Shown here: in pieces, positions 1-12,209 of the stretch
Position numbering within the stretch: position 1 is the stretch's first letter
Layout of the letters: each line of letters opens with the position of its first letter
Origin: Torreya grandis
Lineage: Eukaryota > Streptophyta > Pinopsida > Cupressales > Taxaceae
Assembly: GCA_037957365.1 (NCBI GenBank)
Contig: JARHVA010000316.1
Span: forward strand, 3,743,501-3,807,500
Length of the DNA: 64,000 bases
Direction: 5' to 3'
Notes under the pieces: model-generated
The model's input: the letters and a program-made list of their open reading frames with translations, nothing else
What the model was told of the DNA's origin: nothing
Databases searched by the model: none
Position numbers and translations under genes: made by a program

Positions 1-1
1 A

Positions 2-790
2 TATGGAGATGCACATCCTAACTATCAGGGATTAAAATTCATTTGTGATTTAATTACTCTATATTTGGGTAATGTTTGGATATGTTGGGTATTTTTTAGG
101 TGAAAAAGGATACGTATTTCCACACCATTATTTGTAATATCAATCAAACTGATTTTTGTTGAATCACATGATGATATGCACCATGATATAAAGTACCATG
201 ATGACCTAGTTTTACTATATATATGGACTAACTTTTGATCTAATAATCAATTGAAAATAATGCACCAAAGATAAAAACCATCATGACAATGTTGATGTAT
301 GAATATAGATGGAATTAAGTATCATACACAAGTAATCACCCAATGAACACATACATACTAAGTCAAGGAAAAAAAATGAAAATAAATAAAGAGGCAAACA
401 AATGAAGAAACAAAATAAAACACCAATAAATAAATAAATAATGAACAAAACAATCAAAATAAAATCAAGTAAAAATAAATAAATATTAATCACAATGTTA
501 GTGCAGATAAAAAATAAATCGTTCGTGTATGTGAAATAGAGGTGTTACGCTTGATGATAGGGTGACCCCTAATCTAGAAAATAATTATGTAGGTATAAAA
601 CATAGGAATAATTAGTAAAAGGTTGCCCCTAGGATATAGGGAATGTTGACACAAACAAGATGACAAACATTTCCCCTAGGAAATATGAGACAATGAAATA
701 AAATAAACAAAATGGGGGGAAATAGAAGGAAAGGAAGGGGTACCTAAGCTGACTCTAGATCCACAAGGCAAGTGGACATTACCTACATAG
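2..790. repeat. Dispersed repeat, copy 1 (uninterrupted)
   Basis: This segment is nearly identical, by eye above 90 percent, to 59182-59966 in the same orientation. Both start with TATGGAGATGCACATCCTAA and run through the same A-rich stretch to CCTACATAG. This copy continues past CCTACATAG without interruption, so it serves as the empty site for the Copia element that interrupts the other copy. No coding capacity is visible. It is probably part of a large retroelement whose limits lie outside the window. Confidence 0.9.
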
Positions 791-1500
791 TTCCATGGAT
801 GAAAGATCCAGTATAAACTTAAGGCCAAATGTATTTCTCTCGAGATATGGGATTGAAGAAAAATGGATGATAATAAAACATGATTGACTTGTAGAGGATC
901 ATGGGAATGGTCTCTCAAAATGGTGAGAGCTTGAGATAAAAATAAAGGGATGACATTAATAATCATGAAATTATCAACATAAATAAAATAAAAAATAATG
1001 AAAGTATGGTTTAGGATAAAACCACACTAAAGTATAATAGACAAGTGCTTGCACATCATAATGGTTACTATGTCTAAAGCTAAGAATGAACTCGTAAAAT
1101 GGTGAGAGTGTAAAATTAAGGTGCTCACAAAAAATGAGAGTGTTCAAATAGAAAGGGATCACAAAATGGTGAGAGAATAAAATGAATTTAAGTGGTCTTT
1201 AGTGTATCAAAGTCAAAGACATAATGCACATAACATGAAATTGTAAAATGGTGAGAGCATACGACTAAGGTCAATAAGGATGGGTAAACTAAATGAAAAA
1301 TGGTTACTCATGAAATATCTAGGAGTCCAAGGATCCTTAAGGCAAAGAAGTGGTCAAAAAATAAAGGAAGGTGTAGTCAAGATAACCTAAGATACCCAAT
1401 GTATCTAAGTGCTACCTACGTAGTCCATGCAAACCTTAGGCAGATGTATTTCTCCCAGAAATGGGAGGAAAAATACCAAGGTGGTCTAGAAATAAACTAA
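791..1500. repeat. Continuation of repeat with recurring 13-bp word
   Basis: The 13-mer AAAATGGTGAGAG occurs exactly at 917, 1096, 1163 and 1254. A block at about 1380-1480 (TACCTACGTAGTCCATG and following) resembles about 775-860 (TACCTACATAGTTCCATG and following), so the area holds diverged repeated units. No gene is recognised. Confidence 0.6.
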
Positions 1501-1617
1501 ATAAATAAGATGGACCAACCCAAAATGAGAAGAAAGGCTAAAAAATGAAAGAAATAGGCATGGAATGGAGAAATGAGGGCCAAAAGGGTGAAATCATGTT
1601 CAAATTTTAAAATGGGT

Positions 1618-1634
1618 GGGGGGGGGGGGGGGGG
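1618..1634. repeat. Poly-G run (17 G)
   Basis: An uninterrupted run of 17 G on the plus strand inside otherwise AT-rich DNA, followed by GGGAATGGAGGGG. It is a plain homopolymer. Confidence 0.95.
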
Positions 1635-2300
1635 AGGGAATGGAGGGGTAAGAGTGAATAAATAATGGACAGGGGTGAGGTGAAAATAACTCATTTTCAC
1701 TCTAACCTTTTTAAAATAAAAGATCTAAATTTCTTCCAATACTTTCTATGAAAATAGATCATGTACCTTCCCAAAAGAACCATAATGAGTATATGGGAAC
1801 ACATTATCAGTAAGTGCAATTCTCATTTCATGATTATTTTAGCTCATAAATAGAGTTACAAACACGTGTAAAACATAGACACTACAAGGAAAATTTTACT
1901 CATGGCATCTATGTACCTATAAACATTGTTTGTGCTAGATTGAATGTCATATATGCTAAAATTTTAATCTTTTTAGGGTTGTAGTATTTTCACATTTTTG
2001 GTAGAATTTTTATGATAGTCATGTCATCTACACAAGAATTTATGTTTTTTTGTAACTATTAAGGTTTTGCAGATATCATGAAATCTATGTAGATGTCACA
2101 GTGTTTATGCTAGGCATAGCTTTTATGCTAAAAATGTAAATTTAGAGATGAAAATGATGAAAAATGACTAAGTATGCTTATTATTTGGTGATTGTAGGAG
2201 TGTCTACATTGTTAAAACTCCACATAACTGCTTTCACTCATCGTTCACCCTTGTGGGTCCACAACATTCTCATTCATAAAATATAATTCAAGCTTGACTA
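1635..2300. other. Intergenic AT-rich DNA
   Basis: No gene, clear repeat or regulatory element is recognised in this stretch. Confidence 0.6.
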
Positions 2301-2861
2301 TCCAAGTCATGAGTTGTTCCATATTTTAATGTCTACAAAAAAAAAAGAAACATCACTAATAGATTTACCTCTTTTTTCCACCATAACCTCAGATGTTATC
2401 TTCATCTATTGGCATATTTTCCTCCATTTGCTTAACCTCTCTCTAAAGCATTCAACTGCTCTTGTAGGAATAACAACTCCACCATCAAATCTTATTCATC
2501 AACATCATACATAGATACAACATCTCCTTGTGAAACCTTTATCATCATGTTTAGTCCCTCCTAGAACACTTTTAGCATATCTATCAAATCATCCATCTCA
2601 CATGTTCTTCTCTTGTGTGCTATCTCTCACCATGAATTAACAGTTTCCTCTTTCATATAACATGTAATGGACTCAAAATATAGTCTCTCTCAAACTCCCT
2701 AAAAATATTTAAGGACTTCACACACACCTAAAACCACCTATGCAAGCTTATCTCTCACAAATTGTAATATCTATGTAGGCTTCTCTCTCATAGCCTACAA
2801 CACACATTGAGGAGTTTTCACATACAACACTTGCAAGGATAAAACCTTGCTTTGATATCAC
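2300..2861 (-). mobile_element. Possible decayed retroelement with PBS-like site
   Basis: On the minus strand the 12-mer TGATATCAAAGC (2849-2860) differs by two G-to-A changes from TGGTATCAGAGC, the initiator-Met primer binding site used by Copia elements. The minus strand downstream (2300-2650) reads as charged, gag-like coil sequence (such as FLQEQLNALERG) interrupted by stops. No LTR pair was found. This could be an old Copia leader or chance. Confidence 0.3.
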
Positions 2862-5250
2862 TTGGTGAATGCACAAAGAGGGGGACACCAATTACGGTCT
2901 TCCATTAACTCCCATGTTGCAAGGATTCATCACATCAAATAGACACATAGGCATTTTATCAAATAGTTGATATACACATAATAGAGATTCAGTTGCATAA
3001 ATTAATACAACAGATTAAAATCAAACTTTTACCATTATTAGGTTTATTAAAATACATAAAAACATGGATGAAACATATGCATGCAACTATAATCTTGTAT
3101 AGAACATTTACCTTCATATTTATAAGTCTACATAATCAATTACAGACCAATAAGAATGGAAATAATACAATATGGTCCTATTATATAATTTTTAGCAAAT
3201 CCCTACCCACTATTCGTAGATATTTTAAACTCTTCCAACTCTTTCTTAGAACCAACCTCCCTCAACTTGGAGATTTTTTGAGTTATGAACTCATCCTTCT
3301 ACACCCTTTTCTCTACTCTATGCTTCTTTGAAAAAATCTACTCTTTTCTAATGAAACTCTATTCTAACCATGTTTCACTTCATTTATTCCATCTATGGGC
3401 ATGCAACATAAGGAAGTTGAAGGGTTTCTTGAAATGAGATAGTTATACATTTGTGACTATTCAACTTCTCTCCCATATCACTTATTTGACCTCTTAAATG
3501 CCTACCAATATGACCAAAAATGCCAAAAAGTCAATACAAGTTGCAACAAAAATATACACCTATAGAAGTTGATATGGGATAGAAGAACAATTATTATTAG
3601 TTATTTCTGGAAGTTATAACTTTTGAATACGAACTAAAAACAAGATGTTTTTTAAAGTGCATAATTTTTTGGGTAGAATCTAAATATGTAAGAAAATTTA
3701 GGTTTTGGGATGTTATTCATGCCAATTTTGTCACTTTTCCCAAACTGGTTTGGTTTACCCAAAAATGCATATAGTTGTTACAGGTAACTTTTTAGACTAT
3801 ATCAAGCTAAATTAACCCTCCAATGTCCATGATACTAATGAAGTGATTGGACATAAATGATTCTGAAGAATAACTTCTCCATGATAAAACCAAAACCAAA
3901 CAACAAACAAATGAAATAAAACACATAAACACACCACTCTATTTTTTGTGGATGCAAGATTACTTGGGACTTTGGTGCTCCTGCATCAACTCCACACCCT
4001 ACAATGAAGCTTTAAAAGTAGATAAAAAACATGCTCTTTTGTATTTCACCATCAAGAATCAAATTAAACTTGACTTTGTTGATCATTTTTATCATATGAT
4101 ACAAAAGCATATGAGATTTATAAATAAAGTCTATTTAGAAGTAAAACGAGTTGAAAATTTTAAGAACTTAAGGGTTCTTGAAAGCCTCAATCTGAAAGTT
4201 TTAACTTGAAAAATAACAGATGGATTCTAAATTTTATTTGATTAATACATTATTTTATTATCTCCTAGATCAAAATAAAATTATTTTTACTTACTAAAAC
4301 TATGCACTACTAATAAATAAGATTTGAAATTATTTATCTTCAAATAGCTATTAGTACCGTTAAACCACAAGACAACCCACATCATACTAACACACCAAGT
4401 GCACAGTCTATCAATATCATTATAAATAATTTAATTCATAATTTAACATCATGAGTACATTTAAAACTTACTACATAAAAGGCTTTAATGTGACAAGAGG
4501 GATTTTCCTTTCTATTAAATAATTGAAGTTTTTGAACAATAAATCATGTTGAAATGAGTATGCATGAAATTTATGAGCCTAAGGGCTTAAAAGTTTTTCA
4601 TTTAAAGTGACATTACTATTTTACCTTTGGGAACCTTAGAGATTTTTTTTTGTTTTAATTTTCTAAGTCATACAATGCATGAATAATGGTAATTATTTCC
4701 AAATTTGAAATGGAAGTAGATAATGTTTAAATGGAAGAAATTTTAGAAACATAAGGACATGAAACATGAAATGAATTTTAATTAATGTTAGAAGTAATTT
4801 CTTGTTGATAAATAGAAAGAATTTTAGCAATTTAAATATTTTTAGACATGTAAGAAAATATTAGAATTATTTTTGAGAAATTAGAAGGATTTGAGAAACA
4901 AGGAGATGTTGAAAAATAGGAAGAATTTGAGAAGTAAAAATATCATAATAAATTAAAGGTAGTTTGGATAAAGTTGTATTTTGAGAAATGGAATGAACAA
5001 TATAAGAGACATGAAGAGTAAAAAAAATATAAGTAAAATTATAAGAAATTAAAAAAATGATTTCATGAGAAGGTAAGTTATGTAACATTCAAAAATACAT
5101 TTGTAAGTTTAAGTATTTCATCAAAGTTGTCTATAATTCATATTTATTAATATTTTCAAATCTATCTTGTCCTTTAAGTGAACTACTTAAATAAAATATT
5201 CTACATATTATTTTGAATAATCTTATTGGAAGGTCTTAAGATTCATATTA
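2862..5250. other. Intergenic AT-rich DNA
   Basis: Short open frames occur at 2993-3331 and 3946-4209, but they show no recognisable domain and look like chance frames in AT-rich DNA. No gene is called. Confidence 0.6.
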
Positions 5251-5260
5251 ACATCATTGG

Positions 5261-5510
5261 CATTTAAAAAAGAGATATAACAACATAAACTTAAGTTAAT
5301 ATCATCTCATATAATTTCTATTAAGAGTTTCTCATTTTCTATTAAAGAATCAGTTGGTGGGAAAAAAAAATAAAAAATGTATATTGACATTCAAAAAAGA
5401 GATATAACAACATAAACTTAACACCATTTCATATAATTTCTATTAAGAATTTCTTATATTCTATTAAAAAATTAGTTGATGGGAAAAAAAAAAAACAAAG
5501 AAATGTATAA
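5261..5510. repeat. Tandem duplication, 127-bp period, two units
   Basis: CATTTAAAAAAGAGATATAA at 5261 recurs as CATTCAAAAAAGAGATATAA at 5388. The remainder of each unit aligns through the poly-A tract that closes it, with scattered substitutions and a small deletion. Confidence 0.85.
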
Positions 5511-5722
5511 ATATTATTATAATAAATTTGAAATTTAAAAATATATCATAAGTAATTTCAACTTAACAATAAGTGTGTTTCTCGTTTTAAAAAAATAAAA
5601 AATAAAATAAAAATAAATTGCAGTTATCAAATATTATTTTATAGTTTTGTTTGTTATATTATTATTCTATAGTTTTAATTGGAAATGTGCTTATTTGATA
5701 ATAGTGGTGGCTAAGTAATATG

Positions 5723-5787
5723 GAGTAATGTGCTTATTTGAAAAGAGACGATACGAGTAATGTGCTTATTTGAAAAACAGACGATAT
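5723..5787. repeat. Short tandem duplication (32-bp period) downstream of the protease gene
   Basis: GAGTAATGTGCTTATTTGAA occurs at 5723 and again at 5755, each followed by a variant of GACGATA. It lies just past the 3' end of the protease gene. Confidence 0.85.
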
Positions 5788-5794
5788 CACGACT

Positions 5795-5800
5795 TTTATT
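5795..5800 (-). promoter_or_regulatory. Candidate polyadenylation signal AATAAA
   Basis: The minus strand carries AATAAA about 31-36 bases after the protease stop codon. The position fits a plant near-upstream element for this gene. The hexamer is common in AT-rich DNA, so the assignment rests on position. Confidence 0.45.
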
Positions 5801-5830
5801 TAGTTAAAGAAGGCACAAACCATTACATTT

Positions 5831-7306
5831 TCAGCACTGTTCATTGCTGAAGCCAACCCTGTTGTTTACATTGTCGAAAGCCACTCGTAGCCCCTGTTGC
5901 TGAACATTCCCGATGATGTTGACAGAGTCCCTGTCAGACGGTAAAAACGGAAAGCACACCCGATTTTCATCAATCTGAAGGAGAGTTCCTACTTTCGGAA
6001 CATCAACGTTGGCATTTCCTTTGAAATGGAGAGTAACAATTGGAATTTTCACAGATTTTATACTGGATAATCGGTAGCAGGGTCGAAAGTCTCCAAATGG
6101 CCGGGCTGCCTTAACACCAGGTGCGAATGTCTTCATCTTTTGCTCAAAGGAATCTGTCAAAGCCTGGTAGACAGGCCTCACCAATCGGGTTGCCATCAGT
6201 GCAGTGTCTATGTATGTGATTGTTGGCAGAGCACCGGGAACCTGCATGCTTACCCTAAGGCGTTGCCCCGCCACGCTGATACCTTCCAATCCCAAAAGGT
6301 ATGCACTTGAAAAGAAATCGGCATTCCTTTGCATGGGGGTGAAGCGTTTTACAGACGACGGAATGGAACCCTTCCCAAACCTCAGCGAGCCTGTTGCGCG
6401 CACAGACAGATAGTTGGGAAGACAGTAGGAGAACTGTCCACGGTATTTCTGTGAAGCCAGGGAAAGGGGACCCCTGCCCAACCCCAAACGCCCGGATGTT
6501 CCATCCTGTCTGTCTTGGCTAAAGCCATAGGCGCATCCCATGTGGAAATTCTTGAACGTTTGGCGACCCAGACGCAGGGTCTCTGTGATATAATCTCCTT
6601 CCGACCCTTGGGCAACACCATTAATGTCAGCATACGTGCAGACGCCCCATTTGTCACATTCCGAATGAAACTCCTTAGGATCTGAACCCAGGGGAGGACA
6701 TTTTGAGGTCTTACAAAGTACTGGCTTAAAAGAAGAGGATTGTTTGGGGACATACATGGGGAACTCCACTTTCAAACTGCAACCCTTACAAGGTTGGCAC
6801 TCGATCCACGATAGGGACGTGAGTGTATCAATTCCCATCAATTGTTTGAGAGCAGATATCCCAATCCCAACTGTTACAGTATATTCTGGCCCCTTCGTTT
6901 CACTTCCAGACGTAACTGGAATATTGAAGGCAGCACTTCTTCGAGTAGAGCTGCCACTCTTATTCTTCCCTGCATTCGAAAGGATGCCATTAAGAAGATG
7001 CTTATCCCTCTCCAGCCCTTGCAGCAACCTATCCCTCCAACTGGGACCTGAGCTTGGGTTGAGATAAGAGATTGTCAGATCTGTGTCTCCTCTTCTTCCT
7101 TTCTCTTGGGATGCCAAAACCTCAAGTGGACTCCTTGAGGCATTAAAATCCATCTCCTCTTCAATAAGGAATGTATCCATTCCAACTGTATAGTATCTTT
7201 CCTCTGAAGAACTGCAGTCGCTAGTGGTTAAGTGGAGCAAACAGTAAAGGAGAAAGCAAAGAGCAACAGCTAAAACTTGCTTATTCATCGCCATTGTTTC
7301 AAGCAC
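5831..7306 (-). CDS. Nepenthesin-like (A1B) aspartic protease homologue, probably catalytically inactive
   Basis: A single-exon frame of 491 codons. From the N-terminus it has a hydrophobic signal peptide (about residues 8-29), a charged propeptide, a TAXi_N-like lobe (YTVTVGIG, the CQPCKGC and CKTSKC cysteines, GRLGLGRGPLSLASQ) and a TAXi_C-like lobe ending IIGNVQQQGLRVAFDN and NRVGFSNEQC. Length and cysteine pattern suit secreted or vacuolar nepenthesin-type proteases, which are often intronless. Both active-site loops are altered: the first Asp lies in IDTLTSLSW where DTGS is usual, and the second in YIDTALMATRL where DSGT is usual. Each Asp remains, but the invariant Gly and the Ser/Thr are gone. 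A role as inhibitor, lectin-like or binding protein, as in TAXI-type relatives, is possible but is inference. Start choice: the first ATG (7306) lies only about 35 bases from a TATA-like box, so the in-frame ATGs at 7294 or 7288 are likelier starts. Three broken relatives lie on the same strand. Confidence 0.9.
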   Translation of the reverse strand: MLETMAMNKQVLAVALCFLLYCLLHLTTSDCSSSEERYYTVGMDTFLIEEEMDFNASRSPLEVLASQEKGRRGDTDLTISYLNPSSGPSWRDRLLQGLERDKHLLNGILSNAGKNKSGSSTRRSAAFNIPVTSGSETKGPEYTVTVGIGISALKQLMGIDTLTSLSWIECQPCKGCSLKVEFPMYVPKQSSSFKPVLCKTSKCPPLGSDPKEFHSECDKWGVCTYADINGVAQGSEGDYITETLRLGRQTFKNFHMGCAYGFSQDRQDGTSGRLGLGRGPLSLASQKYRGQFSYCLPNYLSVRATGSLRFGKGSIPSSVKRFTPMQRNADFFSSAYLLGLEGISVAGQRLRVSMQVPGALPTITYIDTALMATRLVRPVYQALTDSFEQKMKTFAPGVKAARPFGDFRPCYRLSSIKSVKIPIVTLHFKGNANVDVPKVGTLLQIDENRVCFPFLPSDRDSVNIIGNVQQQGLRVAFDNVNNRVGFSNEQC

Positions 7307-7340
7307 AGACAGTTTTTGGATTGCTACTCGCCATTGAAGG

Positions 7341-7350
7341 ATTTAAATAG
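7341..7350 (-). promoter_or_regulatory. TATA-like box of the protease gene
   Basis: The minus strand reads CTATTTAAAT about 35 bases before the first ATG. The same box and its surroundings (ATTGAAGGATTTAAATA on the plus strand) are kept upstream of the pseudogene copy at about 37573-37589, which supports a shared ancestral promoter. The spacing favours translation from the second or third ATG. Confidence 0.5.
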
Positions 7351-7900
7351 GTTGGAGAGGGAAATAAACACCGGTAACGTCGCTATCTTGTTGAACGTTT
7401 CTATTATTGCCACCAAATATCAATTACATCTAAATCTATATTAATTTTTTGCCCGCAAATTAAATGTAGGCTGCAATGCTTACACAACTTCCAACATTAG
7501 TGCAACTAAAAGTTAATGCTATATTAAATGGTTCGCTCAAATTAAATGTAAGCTGCAATGATTAAATACCTTCCAGCATTCTTGCAATTAAAATTTAATG
7601 TTTTTTTATAATAATTCTTTTTTAATAAGCCAAGTGATGAGAGTAACATAAGATAATTGGTCAAACAATAACATTTTTAGCAATAACTTTTATGTCTTTT
7701 TGTACTTGGCTTCACAAAGAGAAAATGGTACTTTCATTTACCAGATCAATAGTGCTAGGGATTTTTCAACCTATGCTTTTGAGGAAGCAATTCAAGTTCC
7801 TCCTAAACTACCACTCTGAACATCTGCGTAATTAAAATTTCATTTACATCATAATTTTATGAAATATGTAGAAATCATAATTTTATGAAATATGTAGAAA
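7351..7900. repeat. Duplicated 5' flank of the protease gene
   Basis: This flank aligns with DNA upstream of the pseudogene: 7351-7615 with about 37585-37850, then 7630-7900 with about 39740-39960. The second copy has about 1.9 kb of additional DNA in between. Part of it also resembles 11060-11240 next to the third copy. No gene is seen in it. Confidence 0.8.
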
Positions 7901-8970
7901 TCATATTTGATACATGTCTAATGATGGAGGTAATTTTGGAAAAAAATATGGTTCATTTGAAATGGAGTGCTAGTAGGTGCCTCAAGTTGGACATCTTCAA
8001 AGGAATTTTCATAAAAATCTTCTCATCCTCTAGTAGCTTTCCATAACTAATAGGTTCTTGGTAAAATAATTGCACTGACCAGAAAACCCTCTCTTTCCCT
8101 CATCTAAAATGGATACTAAAACCTTGTCAACAATGGAAGTGAATCATTTGATATTGAACTATAAATGAAAGTGATCTACCAATACACATTTTAGTCTTAG
8201 TCTTCATTTGCATCCATACTTTAAAGTCATCACAATCCGAAATCTAGTTATAAATAAACTTTTATGTAGAACTGGATGAAAATATTAATGGATTTTTTGT
8301 GAGAAACTACCTACCTAAGAAAAATAAAGTTCAATGCAGCGAGCCTAAGGAAAAATTTATTCCACTTAAATTCTAGGAATCATAGTAACCAATGAGCCTT
8401 TTCAACTTGTTACAATTGAGAGTTTTAAGCTCTGTTAGGAACACAACATAAATAGGGCTATGATCAGAGAACCTTGACTCATCTTAACATATGATAACCA
8501 TTTTAGTTAAATTAATTGATTATTTAGGGTAATTGGTTTTTATGTGTCAGATTTGTTGAGCTTTACTTGGAGATATTAGCATTCCTCTTTTTATAGTGAG
8601 AAGTTGCCACAACATTCCTAGTTACTTTCTTCAAGAAAAGTTTTAATTGGAGAGTGACAAAACTATTAATGAGGATAGTGGTTATACCCAGGTGTCATAT
8701 CAAATAGACATGTTTTGTGCTTGTTCCTTTACAGTTAGGATTATCCTAAGATTTTTGTGCCTATGTAAATCCAATTATCATAATATTTAATGCTCATACT
8801 TTATCCCTGGGTCATTTAGTGAACAAATTAATATTATTATAGGATATACATATTAATATTATGTTTAATTTAGAGGAATATGCCCAAATAAAACTTATGG
8901 AATATTCCAAAATTAATATGTCAAATATTAGGTAAAAATTTATAATTGTTAATGTAATATGTATTTTAAA
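7900..8970 (-). repeat. Duplicated block, possible LINE remnant
   Basis: This block aligns over its whole length with about 39970-41050. On the minus strand around 8420-8490 it reads ESRFSDHSPI, which resembles the SDHxPI motif near the end of LINE endonuclease domains, followed by frames full of stops. The LINE identity is tentative. The duplication itself is clear, for instance the phrase GGTAATTGGTTTTTATGTGT in both copies. Confidence 0.5.
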
Positions 8971-10600
8971 AAAAATATTATTTGAAAGAAAAAAGAGCAA
9001 TTGAAAAATGAAAGCTATAATAACTTGGCATGGATGGGATGAATAAGAAAGAGGATTGAAGGTTAAAAATTAAATTTACAAATTGAAACAAAAATCTCAA
9101 TAAAAAAGTTGATAAATGGTGAAAAGTCTAAAATGATGAATATTGTTCTTCTACACTATTAAAAATAATTAAAGTCGTTTGTGTGAAAAGTAACATTTTA
9201 CTTTTATAATTAATATTTATCTACATGATTAAAAATGTCAATCAATTATTAAATATACATTTATGAAGTCTCATAAAAATTTTAAATTATAATTAAAAAT
9301 GTAGTTTGTACTGAAATTAATTTTAGATTAGTTAAAATTTTAAAATAAGAGAGACACAAAATCAAAGAATTACACATTGGAAATTTTTTTCCAATATGAG
9401 AATCCCACATTTTGCAAAACACTACATGCCTAAAAATAAATAAGAATGTCACTATTTCTAGGGGCTCTAAGCTTTCACATTGTGATCTAAGCTTAGGATA
9501 TTAAATCAAGGTATAGGAAAAACATATTTGCATATACATTTAAATTGGTTTTAGTATCATATGATTTTGATAGGGAAGTGGGTTTTATTGATTTGTTTTG
9601 GTAATATCTTCTTTTATGTTGTTTTTATTTATTTTTATATCAAATTTTTTATATTTCGATTATTTGTAATGCAATTTTTAATAAAATTAGAATCTTGTTT
9701 TAAATGAAGAGATTATTTTTTTATTAGTCAAAAAATAATATCTAATTATTTAATCTTTAAAAAATATAAAAATAAAAAAGTGAACTATATTATTTCTTTG
9801 ATAGACCTAAAACAATTATCAACTTCTTTAAACCTACTCTTTTTTAATCCTAGTATGTGTTGTGTAATGTCTTCTTTAATTCCAATTATTATCTTTATGA
9901 AAATTACCAATGCAAACGTTGTTATAAAAAAAGATTTTTTTAAAATAAAATAACAAATCTCATGAAAGTCTAGATGATTTTCCATCATCACAACATATAA
10001 CCATCTAATCCTTATAAGAATATATAAATAAAAATAAATAGAAAATTTGAAAAGAGAATGAGTGATATTGAGTCATTTAAAGAGATCAAGAACATCAAAC
10101 AACACACCATCTACAACACTTAATCCAAATATTTTTACAAAGAAAAAAATGAGTTAGTTTTGTTGTTTCTATTGTTTCTTTATAATTAAAGTGATATTAG
10201 AGACACATGGAAAATTTCTATCATTGGTCACATGTTTTAATCTTATATGAATTTTTAATTCATTGCGTTGTTTAGTGTCCTCCCACTTTATTAAAATGCA
10301 AATAGTTGTTTTTGAAAAGGAACATCCAACGTCCACAAAAAGCATCACCTTTCACATATAGATAATATTGTAAATGTTATCTTCTAACTATTAGTTATAA
10401 TGATGGGTTATATGATATGGTGGAGAGGAAAAAATATTTGTTATTACTTACCATTATGATGGATTATATATGTTATAAAAGAGATCAAGAAAATTAATAA
10501 AAATAAATTATAAAAAGACCTCAAATATTAAGTATCAATTAAGTGGGAGGACACTAAATGACGCAATGAATTAAAATGATAAAAAGGTGTACACCTTTAA
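8971..10600. other. Intergenic AT-rich DNA with one dispersed repeat
   Basis: About 9420-9610 resembles the inverted-repeat arms at 19.3-19.5 and 20.0-20.2 kb (GGGGCTCTAAGCTTTCA, then GATATTAAATCAAGGTAT, then AGGGAAGTGG). The rest shows no gene. Confidence 0.55.
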
Positions 10601-10604
10601 AAAG

Positions 10605-11060
10605 GGAAAACACATATGATTTTCATCAATTTGGGGTGTTTCTACATCACTTTTTAGAGTAGATATTCCATTCGTATTATTACTTGTATTGAAAAGGGTG
10701 GATTATCCTTATATAACCCTTGCAGTAACCTATCTCTGTAATGGAATCAGAGCTTGGGTTGATATGAGTGATTTTTAGATCTGTGTCTATTCTTCTTCCT
10801 TTCTCTTGGAGAGCCACAACCTCAAGTGGACTTGAGTCATTAAAACACCTCTCCTCTTCAATAAGAAATGTATGCATTCCAACTATATATAGTATCTTTC
10901 CTCTGAATAACTATAGTCACTAGTTGGAAAGTGGAGAAAATTATAAAATATAATGCAAATAATAACTAAATCTTGTTTATTCATCACCATTGTTTACCAC
11001 ATAGACAATTGTTGGTTTTTTATTCACCATTAAAGTATTTGAACAGGTTGGAGGAGGAAA
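10605..11060 (-). pseudogene. Nepenthesin-like protease relic with large internal deletion
   Basis: On the minus strand 10680-10877 reads FLIEEERCFNDSSPLEV, ALQEKGRR and DTDLKITHINPSSD, clear counterparts of the propeptide of the intact gene (FLIEEEMDFNASRSPLEVL, DTDLTISYLNPSS). At 10610-10640 the matching sequence jumps to the C-terminal part (HDFHQFG-type sequence matching the region around LLQIDENRVCF). Both catalytic lobes have been removed. Upstream sequence to about 11240 still matches the promoter flank of the other copies. Non-functional. Confidence 0.75.
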
Positions 11061-12200
11061 TAACCATCCATAACTTAACTATTTTGTTCAAAATGTATTT
11101 ATTATTGCCATTAATTATCAATTACAACCAATCTATATTATTTTTCCCCCTCATATAAAATGTAAGTTGCAATTCTTATATACCTTCTGACATTCTTGTA
11201 ACTAAAAAATAAATGTTTTTTAAATGGTCCCAATTATTTTATTGAATATATTTGGTATCATTTGCTTGTAAATTCAGGGTTTATGGGACCCCTTCCTGAA
11301 ATCATAAAAAATTAAAAAAGATATCACGGCCTAGCTTGATGGTAGTACTGTCAAGGCATTTTCAATACAAGTAAGAATACAAGTGACATCTGAGCTAATG
11401 GTGACCCAATAATGAAATGTGCTTAATTATAAATATAACTTAAAATTCACTTCTCAAATACCATGCACAAGACTAAAACCTAAAATTCTTATAAGACATA
11501 TGTTCCAATAAATAAATTATAAGTAAAAACTTACTAAGGGTCTATACCTCCTCTCAAGCCTTGAAATGATCTTCAGGCTTTGAATCTCTTGTGTAGACTA
11601 GAAGTCCCTTATTCATATTATTTCATTCATTCATAATGCCCATGGATTATTTTATTTGGTCCCAGGATGGTAAGTGCAAATAATATGTAGCCAACCACAT
11701 TGTTGTGTTATCGTGCATAATATGGACTAGAGTTGAAACTTTGTCTACTTCTTTAGATATACAAGCTTCTAGGTAATTTACATAATATTTTACATAGATA
11801 GTCCCATCACACAATGGTAGCTTATCCATATTAACTATGTTAATTATCATGACCATTTTGAAGTGCTGTGACACTTTATGAAACCATCTATGCGTAACCT
11901 CACACACCAAATTATGAAATTATCTATATGTATGTCCATGCACCATTCTAAAAAATGTTGTCTTTTGAACCCTATTTTACAACTTCTTTAGTCCTACTTA
12001 ATTTTGACTTATCACTTCATACTCCTATCAAATACGTCTTTCACACATAATGCTAGAAGCTTTAGATGCATTTGAATCTTTATCTCATCCCATTCCTCCA
12101 TCCACTTTCAATCCAATGTTATCTTTCCCTTTTTGTATTAATGTTGTAGATATGAATTATTTCCTTATGTATATATACATCCTTGACATATGGTAAGACT
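11061..12200. other. Duplicated flank then unassigned AT-rich DNA
   Basis: About 11061-11240 matches the 5' flank of the protease copies. About 11380-11430 (GTGACCCAATAATGAAATG) matches part of the Gypsy integrase relic at 16510-16535, suggesting a second scrap of that family. A minus-strand open frame at 11647-11910 has no recognised domain. Confidence 0.45.
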
Positions 12201-12209
12201 TGCACAAAA

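Noticed and set aside
6204..7067. Plus-strand open frames opposite the protease gene
   Set aside because: They mirror the real minus-strand gene and carry no family signature. Similar mirror frames occur opposite the pseudogene.
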